The notes under the pieces are model-generated. The model made no database searches, was not told where the DNA came from, and was given only the letters and a program-made list of their open reading frames with translations. A stretch of 64,000 nucleotides of DNA from Membranipora membranacea (taxonomy: Eukaryota > Bryozoa > Gymnolaemata > Cheilostomatida > Membraniporidae). Of the stretch, positions 1-13,300 are shown piece after piece (the stretch's first letter is position 1; each line of letters begins with the position of its first letter). The position numbers were made by a program, and so were the translations under genes. Location of the stretch: the NCBI GenBank assembly GCA_914767715.1, contig OU612067.1, forward strand, positions 30,542,162 through 30,606,161, read 5' to 3'.

Positions 1-556
1 CACTTGTGGAGTAAAGCAAGTTCTAAAAAATATGTTTGGCCTTGAAATATAAACTTTTGCATCTTTTATGGTAACGGAGGCACTCGATTTTTGTATCAAT
101 AGGTGGTATATTACAGACATTGCTCTAGAGACAATATAGCTCTTAAAATAATTGTTGCTGGATTTTTGGATAAGCAACTACACTAGCTGCATGCTGAGCC
201 TTAACTTTGGTTGGTCATGAGATATTTTCATTTATTTTGGGTAGGCACAGTAAACATAACTTTTATTAGCAATAATTGTTGTTGAGGGCTCGAAACTGCA
301 TCTAACTTGAGGCGAGCATATCCGGAGAAGTAATCGTCGCATCAGAAAAATGAGACCAGATTTGAAAAATTTAGAGTCTGCTCTATGATATACAATTGGT
401 CTGACAGAGCTTTGAACAATTTCCAAAAATATCACAAGTGCTAACTTTAGCACGGCCTTGCCCATATGTTATCGGCACCAATGGCACTGTTTCTTACTTG
501 CCTATTTGGGAGTGGGTTGACATCACCTGCAACAATGATGTGCTGTTGAACTTCCT

Positions 557-933
557 TCACAATCTTGAAGCAAACAAGGCTTTTTCCTGACCACATCGCC
601 TATCTAGCTTCACTTTCAACTGTTCATAGCGTTGGGATGTCATGAAATGGCTGACTTGGGCATAGAAGGCGTTGTAATTAGCTATCTTTGTGTCTGATTT
701 TTCAAGTGTCTTAGTAGCGATTTTCCCCAGCTCTTCCCTAATGTTGAAAACGAACTTGAGCAGCCTTGTGGTGCGATAGCTGCCGACTCGATCCCTGAGA
801 TGTCCTTCCTCGTCATGCACAAATAGGTTTGTCAGATCAGCATGACTCAGCTCTGTGTATTCACTGTAGAATGCTGCCACCACATCTTCAGCATCACTAA
901 CATCTGAGTCTATATCTTCATCTGAACTAGCGT
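557..933 (-). CDS. unrecognised acidic exon (partial gene)
   Basis: An open frame of about 125 codons runs from a possible acceptor (TTTAG at 934-938 on the minus strand) to a stop at 557. It begins with a strongly acidic serine/aspartate stretch (DASSDEDIDSDVSDAED) and continues into a mixed helical-looking segment (RTTRLLKFVFNIREELGK) ending CGQEKALFASRL. I do not recognise the family. The composition is coding-like rather than random, and the acidic N-terminal part resembles linker exons of chromatin-associated or transposon-derived proteins. Whether it is the last exon of a gene lying elsewhere or a fossil cannot be decided here. Confidence 0.35.
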
Positions 934-1544
934 CTAAACATGCAAACGGTAAACTTTTAGAATTTGCTCATGAATGGAGTTCAGGCATAGTAGTAGATTC
1001 TCCGGAATTCCTTACACTGTCTGACATTTTGGTTTTTGAGACAAATTTGATGAACATATCAACATTTAGTGAAGAATATACAGCGATTGCGCTATAGATG
1101 ATCATTATTGTCGTTTTTATCGTTCTATGGTGGCACATCACAATCAACCTGACCTAGTGGGTCCGGAGATCCAAATAATTTGTTTATTGTCAGACATCAT
1201 ACATTATGCACCGATTAGTTTTAGTGCTAAAACAGGGAGTTGTCTTCTCTTCGTGACACAAGCTCTCAACAGAATCACCAAAATATATGTTTCAAATTGT
1301 TACTACTAACACCTACGCTACGTAGTTAGTATAAGGTTCGTATTACGAATCTTATACCAAATACTTAATGTAGGAGATTATTGTAAAAACATCATCTACA
1401 TACTATTTACTACTATTCAGCTTTAAAAAATACAAAGTTTCCCCATGGATTTTGCGCGGGGATTTTGGATGTTGATATGTCCCTATAGTCCTATTAATCA
1501 GGTAGTTTTGGTAAAATAACATTGCCTCACCACTACCATCCCAG

Positions 1545-2720
1545 ATTCCATTGACAAGAAAGCTTCAAATTATGCCAGATGTCTGTTCCTTGACTTTGAT
1601 TCTGCATTGAACACAATACATGTTCCAGACTTTATCTCGCAACTATCACATCTTGACTCCAATGTCACTGAATGGATATACAGCTTCCTAACAAATCGAA
1701 TCCCACCCAAAGAACAATACTAGATGGCAATATCTCAAAACCCATCATAACGAACACTGGCACTCTCCAGGGTTGCTGTTTATCTCCACTTTTGTTTTCA
1801 ATATACCAATAGGATTACCTCAGACTTGAGTAATATTACTGTTATTAAAGACGACACCTGTATAATTGAATGCATATCAAATCAATCAGATCTTAGTGCC
1901 TATTTGATGAGATCAGTAGAATTTCACAGCAATGTTGTGATTTAAACTTATTGTTAAACGCCTCCAAGACTCAAGAAATTATGTTTTCTACTCAGCTTGT
2001 TAAGCCCATTACCCCTACTCTTATCACGGAAGTTATTGTGACAAAGTAAAATACCTTGGTGTTACTGTTGAATCCGTGACAACTCGAAAATGCCATTTCG
2101 AAAATCAAAGAACCCAAACCACAAAACTACAAACCCGAAAAAAAACCCAACCCCCAAACCACAAACACTATTTTTGAAATGGACATGATCGTGATCATGT
2201 GCAATCCAAAGGGACTACAGCATCTCAACGCATGTATATTGTGAAAATTTTTGTTTACTATAGCTCAAAGCCCCTTTCCTTAGTTTTATTGTATACCCCA
2301 TCACTTACTGCCTCTCCATACTCTTTACAAGCATCCATGCAAGCGACAAGAAGTACTTAGGCAAAATATTTAAAGATGCCGCCAAGTTAGGGATTGAGCA
2401 CCCCGATATAGAGGCTATGGTGGCCAACCAGATCAAGACACTTGGACTTCGCATCATACACAATGAAGAGCACTTAATCGATGACTTTCTAACTAAATGC
2501 CCCTCAGGTTGCTACCGTACTGTTAAATATCGGGGTACATGGGTAGAGACAGCTTTTTAAGACATCTCATACATACACTTAATAATATACTATTCTAAAA
2601 AAAATTATACAACAGAGATCTGATTTTTTCCATGTTTTTCTTTCTTGTCAGTATTAACAACGTATTTAGTGACAAATTTTTGTCTATGATAGTAATAAAT
2701 CCATCCATCCATTGTACCTA
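1545..2720 (+). mobile_element. decayed non-LTR retrotransposon (CR1/L2-like LINE)
   Basis: Several reading frames, broken by stops and frameshifts, encode pieces of a LINE reverse transcriptase. At 1561-1720 there is FLDFDSALNTI followed by WIYSFLTNR; around 1760 GTLQGCCLSPLLF, the RT motif normally read GxPQGxxLSPLLF; around 1840 a degraded active-site region (IKDDTCIIECISNQSDL in place of the usual FADD-type motif); then LNLLLNASKTQEIMF and KYLGVTVE. A second piece at about 2340-2560 looks like the extreme C-terminus. The copy ends near AATAAATCCATCCATCC at 2695-2712, the kind of short tandem 3' tail typical of CR1/L2 elements. Clearly inactive. The family assignment is inference from motif order. 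Confidence 0.75.
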
Positions 2721-2736
2721 ATTGTTTCAACACAAC

Positions 2737-2796
2737 ATATGCAACGACTCAAAATATGCAACAACTCAAAATATGCAACGGCTCATAATATGCAAC
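2737..2796. repeat. 17-bp tandem repeat, about 3.5 copies
   Basis: The unit ATATGCAACGACTCAAA is repeated three times with single-base changes and followed by a partial fourth copy. It sits directly downstream of the LINE 3' end. Confidence 0.85.
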
Positions 2797-3042
2797 ATTA
2801 TAAATAAGTGACAAGTATTTATTATGACGTGACACAGATTAGCGTGACACAGGATAGCGGAGATAAGCTTGAGATTACTTGTGGTAAGGTCCATGTTGGT
2901 CCCATTTCTGTCATGATGATATTTTGCCATTATGTGTGCTGACACACCACCAATATAATTAAAGTATGGCGTTGGAGAAATTAAGTCTGATGTATCCACT
3001 CATTACTACCAAGGAGTACTCCTTGATACTACTTCAGTGTAA

Positions 3043-3285
3043 CTATTGACACGTACCAGTAAAGCGGTGTATAGTTGAGCCTGACTGAGACACAGCAGCA
3101 AGGCCTGTAGTGGCGGTTAGTTCGCAATGCTTGCCAGTATCCATCAACGTTTTGTATAGAATCCTTATAAGTTTACTTTTCCATGTGCCAGCTTGGCCAG
3201 TGATCAGAACATTTTGTCCTCCCTTCACAGCTGTAGTAATCTGTTCTATAATATCTGGTTGCTCCATGATGTATATTGTCCTCAC
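3043..3285 (-). pseudogene. PIF1/Helitron-type helicase fragment
   Basis: The frame reads ...QNVLITGQAGTWKSKLI...LTATTGLAAVSQSGSTIHRFTG. This matches the first helicase motifs of PIF1-like helicases (Walker A GxAGTGKS, then TAxTGxAA and the TTIHxFxG block), the family carried by Helitron transposons and by cellular PIF1. The Walker A glycine before the catalytic lysine is tryptophan here (AGTWKS), and nothing downstream continues the helicase core. It is best read as a dead fragment, probably Helitron-derived. Confidence 0.65.
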
Positions 3286-3568
3286 AGTTTGAAATTAGCA
3301 AGTGTTCACATGCTCATCTATCATTAAAATGACAGCAGTATGTGGCAGTATGTATGTGTTCCAATAGATAGCTCTTTCTGTAATCTATTATTCTCACATG
3401 TTTCATCTGCTCACTGTGCTATATGGTTTTGATTGTGGCTAGGCATTGTGTGCACGTGCCTGTGTTGTTGGTTTTGGAATTTTAATATTCTGACCAATGA
3501 GAGAGAAGTGACTCATCTGAGCAACGCAATTAGCGCGTACAGAAGCTGCGCAGCCGCGATAACTTGGT

Positions 3569-3829
3569 TCATACGCAGCTTCCCATCTTCACGACAACAA
3601 ACACAAACCACACACACACAAGGCTGCAACTCATCAAATCAACTGTCTGTGCTCTGGCGGTGGTAGAACATACAGGTTGATGCGTGTTAAGTGTGATGTA
3701 CTGGTAAGCATCCACTAAGGTGTTGATGTTTGTGAAGAATATCATCATTCTAGGAAGGTCTAGCGGTCTAGAATTAATCAGGTCACACAACCCTTTAAAA
3801 TCTGCAAGAATGTTCCCTGTAAGTCTCAC
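3569..3829 (-). pseudogene. possible RecQ-like helicase fragment
   Basis: The segment LCDLINSRPLDLPRMMIFFTNI followed by VDAYQYITLN resembles the start of the second helicase domain of RecQ-like proteins (a line of the type LPRTIIFxxSI...YxY). Nothing else of the domain is visible and the end of the frame is low-complexity. Weak call, listed because a second helicase remnant lies 300 bases away. Confidence 0.25.
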
Positions 3830-4340
3830 TGTGTGATAGCTACAAATGAAACAAAAAATCTAGAGTGAATAAGATATAACTCGTGTTTATCTTATGAAAA
3901 TGAAGCTGAAGTTAGACGTTGACAACCGCAAGGTTGACACCATCACCAGCTGAACTGAACTGTCACCGGGCTGAGAGTAACCTGCAAGTGTTGGCCAGTG
4001 TCAGCACTTAGAAATTGAACAGGAAAGCATTGCGTAGTCTAAGTGCTCAGACTCCAAGGTGCAGAGAGTTACCTGCCCAGCTATCAAACTAGGTCAATAT
4101 GAAGACTAAAATCTGAGGTGAAAATATTTAAGACAGCTATCTCTTTTCCTCTCGCAAACGTATCAAGTTAAGACTTCAAGGCTAAGGAGGGTTTTCACAA
4201 GCTGTGTGCTCTTGCTAGCACCGACGCTCTGGATAGCCAACCACAGCAAAAACTCAGCAAAGTAGGTCACACATGTAATTAACGCATGTGAGCTAAGTCA
4301 GTGTTCTTGAGATTATTTTTTCTTTGAGTGGAGTACTCAC

Positions 4341-5521
4341 CCGGTACTGTCATCAATGACAGTATCGATTTCTCTCAAATCTAGCAGGGCGAACGCATCA
4401 GTAAATTCCTTCTCGTACATAAACTTTTTCAAGTCACGTCCTTTATTGGAACAAAAGATTTAAAAAAAACATGAATTATAGTACTAATAGTAACACATAG
4501 TGTGCTTACCCCTTACATCTATCAATAATACCACTTGGTTTAGAAATCTGATGAATATATACTGGGTAAGAATTACCTGATTTGTTGTTATGGTCTTTCA
4601 CTGTTTTATATTGGTTGAGTAGCGAGAAACACTTTCTTCTCATCTCCTCCCCTGAGCAGGTACATCCTTCTTCAATGAGTTTTTGTTCCACTGGGGCCCA
4701 GACCTACAGAAAATAAATTGTTAACAATGAAAGTCAATGCTACCGATGAGTGAAAGGAAATATCCAGTTTACTCCTTGATGATAGTTTTGGAAGTATTTA
4801 AAATGCTTGCGATACATAACAGCATGGCAGCATAACAATATACAAATGGCATGCATTAGTGATTGAAATTGAATTTTTTCTCTACTCATCAAGCCTGCTT
4901 TTTGTATTAATGAGATAAACAATATACTCTTTATCTGTGCTCCATCCTCATCAGATGGCATTTATCATGATCCTCCTGATTCTCAATTTCCGAAACCTCT
5001 TCAACGGCTTCTTGGCCCTATGATTTGTCATTATTAAGATGTGGAACTCTGAACTGTAAAAAAACAGCTATGGACAGGACAGTGCAGTAACATGATTATC
5101 ATCATAACTGATTTAATTTAGCCCATATATGGGCTAAATTAAATCAGTTATATATGAGTTTCACATAATAAACCGATGAGACTGATGTACTTATACAGGT
5201 TTATATATACAGTATTGTTGAACAAATGCTTGTACGCTCATGCAGTTTTATTCACAATAGCAATCAGGAACGCATTTTTGCAATCTGGTGCAAGTAAGGT
5301 ATTTCTTCATGAAGAATCAGCATGAACAGGATGGTTATGCTACATACTCTTTTATTGGCTGGCGGTGTTGTTGGCGGTTTCTTCGCCTTCTGCTTTAATT
5401 TTAGAGCTGCTCTGACTGCTGGAGAAGAGGGTTTAGCTTTAGGTATAAGTTTAGGTTTTGTGTTTTTAGTAGGTAGTTGAGATCCTTTGCGTTGTTGATG
5501 GTGCCTATTTTGAAAGTGGTA
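4341..5521 (-). CDS. trihelix Myb/SANT-like DNA-binding protein (partial model)
   Basis: Three good exon candidates lie in order on the minus strand. 5348-5521 (58 codons, frame open across, donor AAAAGA|gtatgt) encodes a basic proline/lysine linker (KPKLIPKAKPSSPAVRAALK, then KQKAKKPPTTPP). 4577-4703 (acceptor CTGTAG, donor CAG|gtaatt) encodes WAPVEQKLIEEG...SGEEMRRKCFSLLNQYKTVKDHNNKSG, the pattern of the trihelix Myb_DNA-bind_4-like fold (W, helix, cysteine/KxxxLxxxYKxxxDHN). 4341-4440 continues in phase with GRDLKKFMYEKEFTDAFALL and an acidic end, where family members carry the last helix. An acidic exon (QEAVEEVSEIENQEDHDK) may lie near 4965-5020. Start and stop are not identified. The role is probably sequence-specific DNA binding in the nucleus; such domains occur both in host genes and in Harbinger-like transposon proteins. 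Confidence 0.5.
5104..5151. repeat. perfect 48-base palindrome
   Basis: Two 24-base arms meet with no spacer (centre 5127/5128, core GCCCATATATGGGC). AT-rich arms flank a small GC core. Likely a foldback or MITE relic; no coding content. Confidence 0.9.
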
Positions 5522-6240
5522 CTGCCCATAAGATAATTAAGAAAAACTAAAACTTGACGCAACCTGGTAAAGCTGAATCAATCTTTTCATATGACAAAGT
5601 CTTGTGTAAAACTTTATAAACACTCTTTCTCACTTGAGTCAATTTGCAAAACATTGAGAGCCTCAATATTTCTAAATTAGTTTCGTGCCTATATGTAGTG
5701 TCCTGCTGTTGATGCTCAGAACCATCAAAGAGCACTCTATTATTGACAATTTAAAAAAAGTATAGTTGACGCATAAGATTCTTGGGCGTTTTTAAACCCT
5801 CTTCCGCAGCTGGCATCTTCATCTTTTCCTGGACACTCGTCAGCAGATGTGGCTGTGTGATCCTCACATTCCCTTTTTACAACTACAAGGCACACAAAAT
5901 GGAGATGAACCCAGGGACAAAGGTTGACTGAAGTTGTCCCAACGATAATACCTAGGAGTAACAGCGAACTCTTTGATAATACCTACACAGTAATAAAATA
6001 ATGCTAGTGAAAAATCCTGAGTCACGTTTTTTTTTGGAAACATGAATTTTATTATCAAGGTAATCAAAAATCAATTGAAACACTGTAATCTTCATGAAAT
6101 GTGAATAAAAATGACTGACAGCAACAACACTGTATGTATTTTTAAGAGCAGAAATGGCTAATGCAGGGTTACTGAATTGCCCAAATAATAAAAGATAGAT
6201 AATTGGCTCAATAATATATTATCAATACTTACCACTCCTA

Positions 6241-6410
6241 TGTTTAATTTTGACAAGAGCAAATGTTTGCCAACTAGTAGGACTAGTTTTCTCATTTCTT
6301 CCATGGCCTATTTAACCTCCTTATTTTTCAGCCACCGCTCAGCTTTATGCTTGGTTTTAACCCCAAGTGATGGAACAACACCCTCATATTCTCTATCATC
6401 TGCTCCTACC
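6241..6410 (-). pseudogene. possible decayed exon
   Basis: On the minus strand the frame DDREYEGVVPSLGVKTKHKA followed by ERWLKNKEVK reads coding-like, then meets a TAG (6308-6310) and continues AMEEMRKLVLLVGKHLLL to a good donor (GTG|gtaagt near 6229-6240). One in-frame stop between two coding-like halves suggests a dead or mis-spliced exon of the neighbouring minus-strand gene. I do not recognise the family. Confidence 0.25.
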
Positions 6411-6499
6411 ACTATGCATAATTTTACCCTTGAAAAATTCAAGGGTAAAACCTTGAAAGCAGAATGATTTAAAATCAAGGGTTGAAGATATTTTCATGG

Positions 6500-7020
6500 T
6501 TGGAAATTGCATTTCAACCCCTGAACATTGGCTACTGCAGGATTTCCAAACCCTGAATCCGATTTCAAGGTTGCTAAATCAAGGATGAGTTCAGTTTTCA
6601 GGGTTGAAAGATGAACCACAAGCAAGGGTTTTTTCAGGGTTGAAAACTGAAAATCACGGGCTGAAAGACTTACTAAATTCAAGGCCTTGGGCCATTTTAA
6701 CCCCTGAAAACATTGTAGTTTGCAACCCTGAAACCCATTTCAAGGTTGCTAAATCAAGTTTGAGAACACAGTTTTCAGGGTTGAAAGATGAACCAGAAGC
6801 AACGGCTTTTTCAGGGTTGAAAACTGTAAAATCAAGGGTTGAAAGACTAACCAAATTCAAGGTCTTGGGCCATTTTTACCCCTGAGTTTGCAACCCTGAA
6901 TCCCATTTCAAGGTTGATAAATCAAGGTTGAAAATACAGTTTCCATGGTTGAAAGATGAATCTTAAAAGCAAGGGCTTTATCAAGGTCGAGAACTGGATT
7001 CCGGGGCTGAAAACCATTTG
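6500..7020. repeat. 170-base satellite, three copies
   Basis: Units begin at the words AACCCTGAATCCGATTTCAAGG (near 6548), AACCCTGAAACCCATTTCAA (near 6722) and again near 6891, so the period is about 170-174. Each unit contains both TTTCAGGGTTGAAA and its near reverse complement, so the array is also rich in short inverted repeats. A hairpin of the same vocabulary (TTTTACCCTTGAA...TTCAAGGGTAAAA) lies just upstream at 6421-6450. Open frames here are artefacts of the repeat. Confidence 0.85.
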
Positions 7021-7393
7021 ATTCTCATTGCAAGGTTGAAACCGTTCATACAACTCTCAAACATGTTATTCCGGAATTAAACACCAAATATGTTACATAC
7101 TTTTCACGACGACAAGTTCGCCCTCCCCCCGTCTTATAACCTGTCAAATAGGTAACAGGTGTTCTATGCTACAGTTTTTGTCTTAGAGTTTGAGAATTAG
7201 CAAATACAGAGTGATGGTGCTGGAATGGATGGAATATTATGAGCCCCCATATTTTCTATCATGGACCATAAACCTGGAGGCTTGAAAGTTTTAATAATTT
7301 CTAATGCCTTCATCGGGCCGGAAGGAGGGAATTGATGAAATATTATTGAGGTCATCTGCAACTGCTGGATACTGGTCTTGCCATTATATGCTT

Positions 7394-10300
7394 TCACCAC
7401 CAAGAAGATAGTTGGGTCTGCTTAAACCACCATACACTATTTACAATATCAAACTGTGTAAAATCCTGAGTAGGCCTTAGGTGCCTGATAGGTAAACAAA
7501 AATATTTACCCGTCTGAAAGTTCCTGGAGAAATATATAATTGTACAACTTTTCCAACAATGGTATTTGCAAACGCAGGAGGCTTTACCTGCACATTGTGC
7601 ATATAGTTCCCAAGTTGCCGGATTTTGTACAGGAAAGATTCACGCTGCTTCCCTGTTGATGATATAGCTTGTTTTACCAGCTCTTTGTCAGTGTGATGTC
7701 GGAGAATGTGCCTTGTCACTTTGCTCTGAATTATTTTACTGCAGTAGAAACAGTGATCAGTCTTCTCGTAATTTCTTTTCCCACCTGGCTTGTTTGTATA
7801 AACCGGAACGGTAACTAAACAAAAGCAAACAGCCACAAGTCAAACAAAATGACATATAGCCATGCATTTATTTCTTCTACAATATGATCATGATTTAAAA
7901 ACTCAAGCATGCATTATCGAAAATCTACATTTAGTCGCTAGAATCATCCATTGCTTGCATTGTGATATTTTCGCACTAGTAACACAGTCTGCAACACGGG
8001 TAAATTCAAAATATTTTATGAGAAAAGGCAGACCTACCTGATTTTAGTTGAGTTTTGTATGCATAGTACAGCACCTTGGTTTCATCTTCATCTACCAAAG
8101 CCGATAGAAATATGTCAAAACTACAGCCACCTTGAAACACTAATAACATCTAATGGTGAAACTGTTTCAAGCCCATGAATCAATATTATAAAGTTGCCTG
8201 TAAGGCCTTAACCCATTGTTGCACATTTGCACAAAATTCTCAAATCAGAAATGAAGTACCCCCTAGCTACACAATTAAGATCAAATACAGCAATGCAGCG
8301 CGCTTTAAACTCATTCTGCGACAGAAAATTGGGTTACAAATCATACCAATGTGCAATAACCGTGCCTGGCTCAAACCAATATACTCACCAACTGCATCAC
8401 TATCTGGGCTTACTGCAGCTACTCCATCTATGTGGGTATCTACCTCTCTAACACTTTTAGCATAGTCTTTGTCTGTTGAGCTATTATCTGCATTTTCGAA
8501 CAAGCATTGACAGAGTAAACTTTATATCGAGGAAATAAGTCGAAAGTTCATGACGAGTGGATGTTTATGAGTACTTCATCATTGCTAGCATAAACAATCA
8601 TTGTATGTAAAGACCCCATAAGCAGTGTAAACCCATAAATATCTGAACCAACAAAAAATGTGGCACATATATATGAAATATATTGAATGCCTGGGTTCAT
8701 TATTGCAAATTTGTACGAATTCCTAAAAAAGAAAATCACGTGGCCCTCAGCTATACAATTAATGTTACACCCAGTGGTGCTCCTTTAAAACTCATCCTGC
8801 TACGTAGGCAGTGGTTACAAATCATACCAATGTGCAATAACCGTGCCTGGCTCAAACCAATGTACTCACCAACTGCACTACCAACTCCTGGGCTTACTGC
8901 GGCTGCTCCATCTTGATTATCCTTTTTGGTATCTGCCTCGTTGTCTGATGAGGAACTATCTGTAGTTTCGCTACCACAAGATCGTGCTGTCCAAACATTG
9001 GGGCGCTGGGAATTAGGCAACCATAGCTGATCAATATCAGAATCAATGTCATTCTCGTCTGTCTGTTCTTGCCAATCTAGCTCTTGTCTTCTCATATCTG
9101 CTAAGATTTAACAAGACCAAACTTCTAACGATCATGGTATGCAAATTATTAGAGTCCGGAAATCATGACGCTTACTCACAACTTTAAAAAACTATCGTTT
9201 TTTAGGTAGATGATAGAGGAAATATTTTGTGAAGCATGCCGCATTTACTTGTCCCACTATTTAAACTATGCAACTTGCAGCTACAGAAACCTGTATTCAT
9301 GGAATATTCGATGATTATACTATATGGTGACTCAATCAGACCTGTGATTGAAAATTTTTGAAACTGCTTGCTGGGATTCATGACAGTAATATCCTTGAGG
9401 AAATGTTAATTTATGGATCGTAAGCCGAAATTGACACAACAAGTACGCGTACTAGCAAACCAGAAATCTGCTTAAAAAACACAGATCTGCGAACAAATCA
9501 CAGGCCTGATAACAATTCACATTGGCTAACCAACCTGTGCAAAATGTCTCAATAGGAGGTAGGGCTGCCGGCTCTGAATAAAACAGACATTATTCCGAGT
9601 TACTAAGGTATATAGTTACTGTGAATATACATTATATATGCTAAAAACCTATAAATTTGTGAGGCGGTTTATCACTATGTTGCAGGAAATTACACTGCTG
9701 CGAGTAATCCATCAATTAACCTTACACTACTACATTTTACCAGGATCAGCTTAATTTGCAAACCTCATAAGTATAAATTAATTTGCTAGTAAATAGCTGT
9801 CGCACAAGGTTTTCCTCACTACCTATAACATAAGTTATAAAATGTGCTGAACAGTCAACATTATTATTCATGGTACACGGCCATTAACAACACATGAGAA
9901 ACGAGGTTAGTATAGATTGAGCCCTGAAAGCTTACTTGGCATACGACATCGTCTAAGATTAGGAGGATTTTTCATCAGATCTGGCAAATCACTTACATCT
10001 ACTTCTCCAATTAGTAAATGCAATGAGCCCATATTATCTTGAGAGTGATGCTGACTGTATCTAGTGGCCTCTTCGTGAGCAGCCAAACTGGTTGCTGTCA
10101 TCAGTTCATCTCTAGCAGAAATACCTTCTGGGGCCTGCCATCCGTCATCAATGTTTGGAGCATCAGCTAAGAGTAATACATTGTTTTGAGATTTTCTGGT
10201 TTATAATTATATCAATTACACATTAACCAGTTGGATCAGATAAACAAATTCTGTGTGCATCATGAACCCTGATTTACCCTCAAGATAATTCCTCAACATT

Positions 10301-13300
10301 GAAAACACTTGCATGCCTAAATATTATACTTGGTTACCTACCTGCCAAGGCTACCATAAGATCATCACCAGCCATTGCGTACTGGTTGTCTGAGATGAAG
10401 ATTTTCTTCTTGTGTCGGAGCATTGCTAGATAACGAAGAAGGTGCACATTGCTCTTCCGGTAAATGAAAACTTATCAAGGTTGAAGCTTGGAGGCCCTGA
10501 ATCAAGCAATAATAAGGAAGTCGCTCAAAATACTTAATTATCGGCACCATTTATAATGTAGTGATGAGCAGAACCTGTGACTATGATAAACCATTGCCGG
10601 ATATCTGTCTTGCTAACAATTACAGGGAAAACTCAACATAGGCATCATGGCAATATTTTGGGAAAATGGCGGGGGTGAGGAACTTCTAGAATCAGATATT
10701 ATGTACACATGCAGTGGTGCTCCTTTCAAACTGCTACATAGGCTTGGGTTACAAACCATACCAGAATACAATAACCGTCCCTGGCCCAAACCAATCTACT
10801 CACCAACGGCATCACCAACTCCCGGGTTTACTGCAGCTGCTCCATCTATGTCATCACCAGCTGCTGGGCTTACTGCAGCTACTCCATTTATGTGAGTATC
10901 TACATCTCTCACACTTTTAGCATAGTCTATGTCTGATGAGCTATTATCTGCATTTTCGAACAAGCATCGACAGAGTAAACTTTAAATCAGACAAGTCTAT
11001 AGTTTAAAAAGAATGGATGTTTATAAGTATATCATCATTGCCAATCTAAACAATCAATGTGTCGACCAATTAATGTATGTAAAGACCCGATAGCATTTAG
11101 AACACGGAAACTTTTGAACAAACAAAATGAGTGGCATATGTATATGAAAGATATTGAAGGCCCGGAATATTTATTGCAAATTTGTACAAACTTCTCAAAA
11201 GAGAAATCAAGTACCCCTCAGCTATACAATTAATATTACATGCAGTGGTGCACCTTCCTAACTCAAACTGCTACATAGTCTTAGGTTACAAATCATACCA
11301 AAGCACAATAACCGCGCCTGGCTCAAACCAATCTACTCACCAACTGCAACACCAACTCCTGGTCTTACTGCAGCTGCTCCATCTATGTCATCACCAGCTC
11401 CTGGGCTTACTGCAGCTACTCCATTTATATGGGTATCTGTATTTCTCACATTTTTAGCATGGTCTTTGTCTGATGAGCTATTATCTGCATTTTCGAACAA
11501 GCATCAACAGAGTAAACTTTGAATCAAACAAATAAGACTATAGTTTAAGAAGAATGGATGTTTATAAGTATATCATCATTGCCAATCTAAACAATCAATG
11601 AGTCGGCCGGGCCGATCAATGTATCTAAAGACCTTGTAGCATTTTGAACATTTTGCACCAACAAAATGAGTGTCACATGTTTATGAAATATATTGCAGGC
11701 CTGGTATCGTTATTGCAAATTGGTACAAATTTCTCAAAACAGAAATCAAGGTCCCCACTGCTATGCAATTAATATTACACGCAGTGGTGCACCTTCCAAA
11801 CTCAAACTGCTACATAGGCTTGGGTTGCAAATCATACCAAAGTTAAATAACTGTGCCTGGCACAAACCAATCTACTCACCAACTGCAACACCAACTCCTG
11901 GTCTTACTGCAGCTGCTCCATCTATGTCATCACCAGCTCCTGGGCTTACTGCAGCTACTCCATTTATATGGGTATCTATATTTCTCACATTTTTAGCATA
12001 GTCTTTGTCTGATGAGCTATTATCTGCATTTTCGAACAAGCATCGACAGAGTAAACTTTGAATCAAACAAATAAGTCTATAGTTTAAGAAGAATGGATGT
12101 TTATAAGTATATCATCATTGCCATGAAATGTATTGCAGGCCTGGAATCGTTATTGCAAATTTGTACAAATTTCTCATAACAGAAATCAAGTACCCCTCAG
12201 CTATACAATTAATATCACACGCTGTAGTACACCTTTTAAACTCATCCTGCTACATAGGCTTGGGTTACAAATCATACCAAAATACAATAACTGTGCCTGG
12301 CTCAAACTAATCTACTCACCAACTGCAACACCAACTCCCGGGCTTACTGCAGCTGCTCCATCTATGTCATCACCAGCTCCCAGGCTTACTGCAGCTGCTC
12401 CATCTATGTCATCACCAGCTTTAAATCGAAGAAATAAGTCTAAAGTTTAAGACGAATGGATGTTTATAAGGATATCATCATAGCTAATCTGAGCAGTCAA
12501 TGGGTCGACCAGTCAATGTATGTAAAGACCCCATAGCATTTTGAACATAGAAACCTTTGAACCAACAAAATGAGTGGCACATGTTTATGAAATATATTGC
12601 AGGCCTGGAATCGTTATTGCAAATTTGTACAAATTTCTCAAAACAGAAATCAAGGTCCCCACTGCTATGCAATTAATATTACACGCAGTGGTGCACCTTC
12701 CAAACCAGAACTGCTACATAGGCTTGGGTTGCAAATCATACCAAAGTACAATAACAGTGCCTGGCTCAAACCAATCTACTCACCAACTGCATCACCAACT
12801 CCTGGGTTTACTGCAGCTGCTCCATCTATGTCATCACCAGCTCCTGGGGTTAATGCAGCTACTCCATCTATGTCGGTATCTACCTCTCTTGAACTACATG
12901 TATTAGCATAGTCTTTGTCTGTTGAGCTATTATCTGAATTTTCGAACAAACAACAACAGATCAAACTTGAAATTGCACAACAGCCTGCAAAACTGCCCAC
13001 AAGTGGATCTTTATGAATATTAATTAATAATAGCATAATATATCAATGGATAAGCCAGTCAATGAATGTAGAGACCCCCCCCCCCCCCGTAGCTTGGAAA
13101 ATAATGACTTGACACACTATTAAAAATACAGAATGGGGAGCGAAAGTGTAATTAATTGAACCAGTTTGACAAAAAGACTATCCTGTCTTCAAAATCGGTG
13201 CTTCGCATATCTTCCACTCAACATGCAACCAAAGATCCAATACTAATGCCTTGACAGAACCAAACATCTTCTTTTTCCAAACTCGAGCATTTCATGGCAA

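Noticed and set aside
7197-7403. Longer C-terminal exon of the Tudor-like gene (VVKAYNGKTSIQQLQ...)
   Set aside because: The preceding exon ends in phase 0 and the acceptor puts this frame out of phase; a short exon ending TQLSSWW fits instead. Left open.
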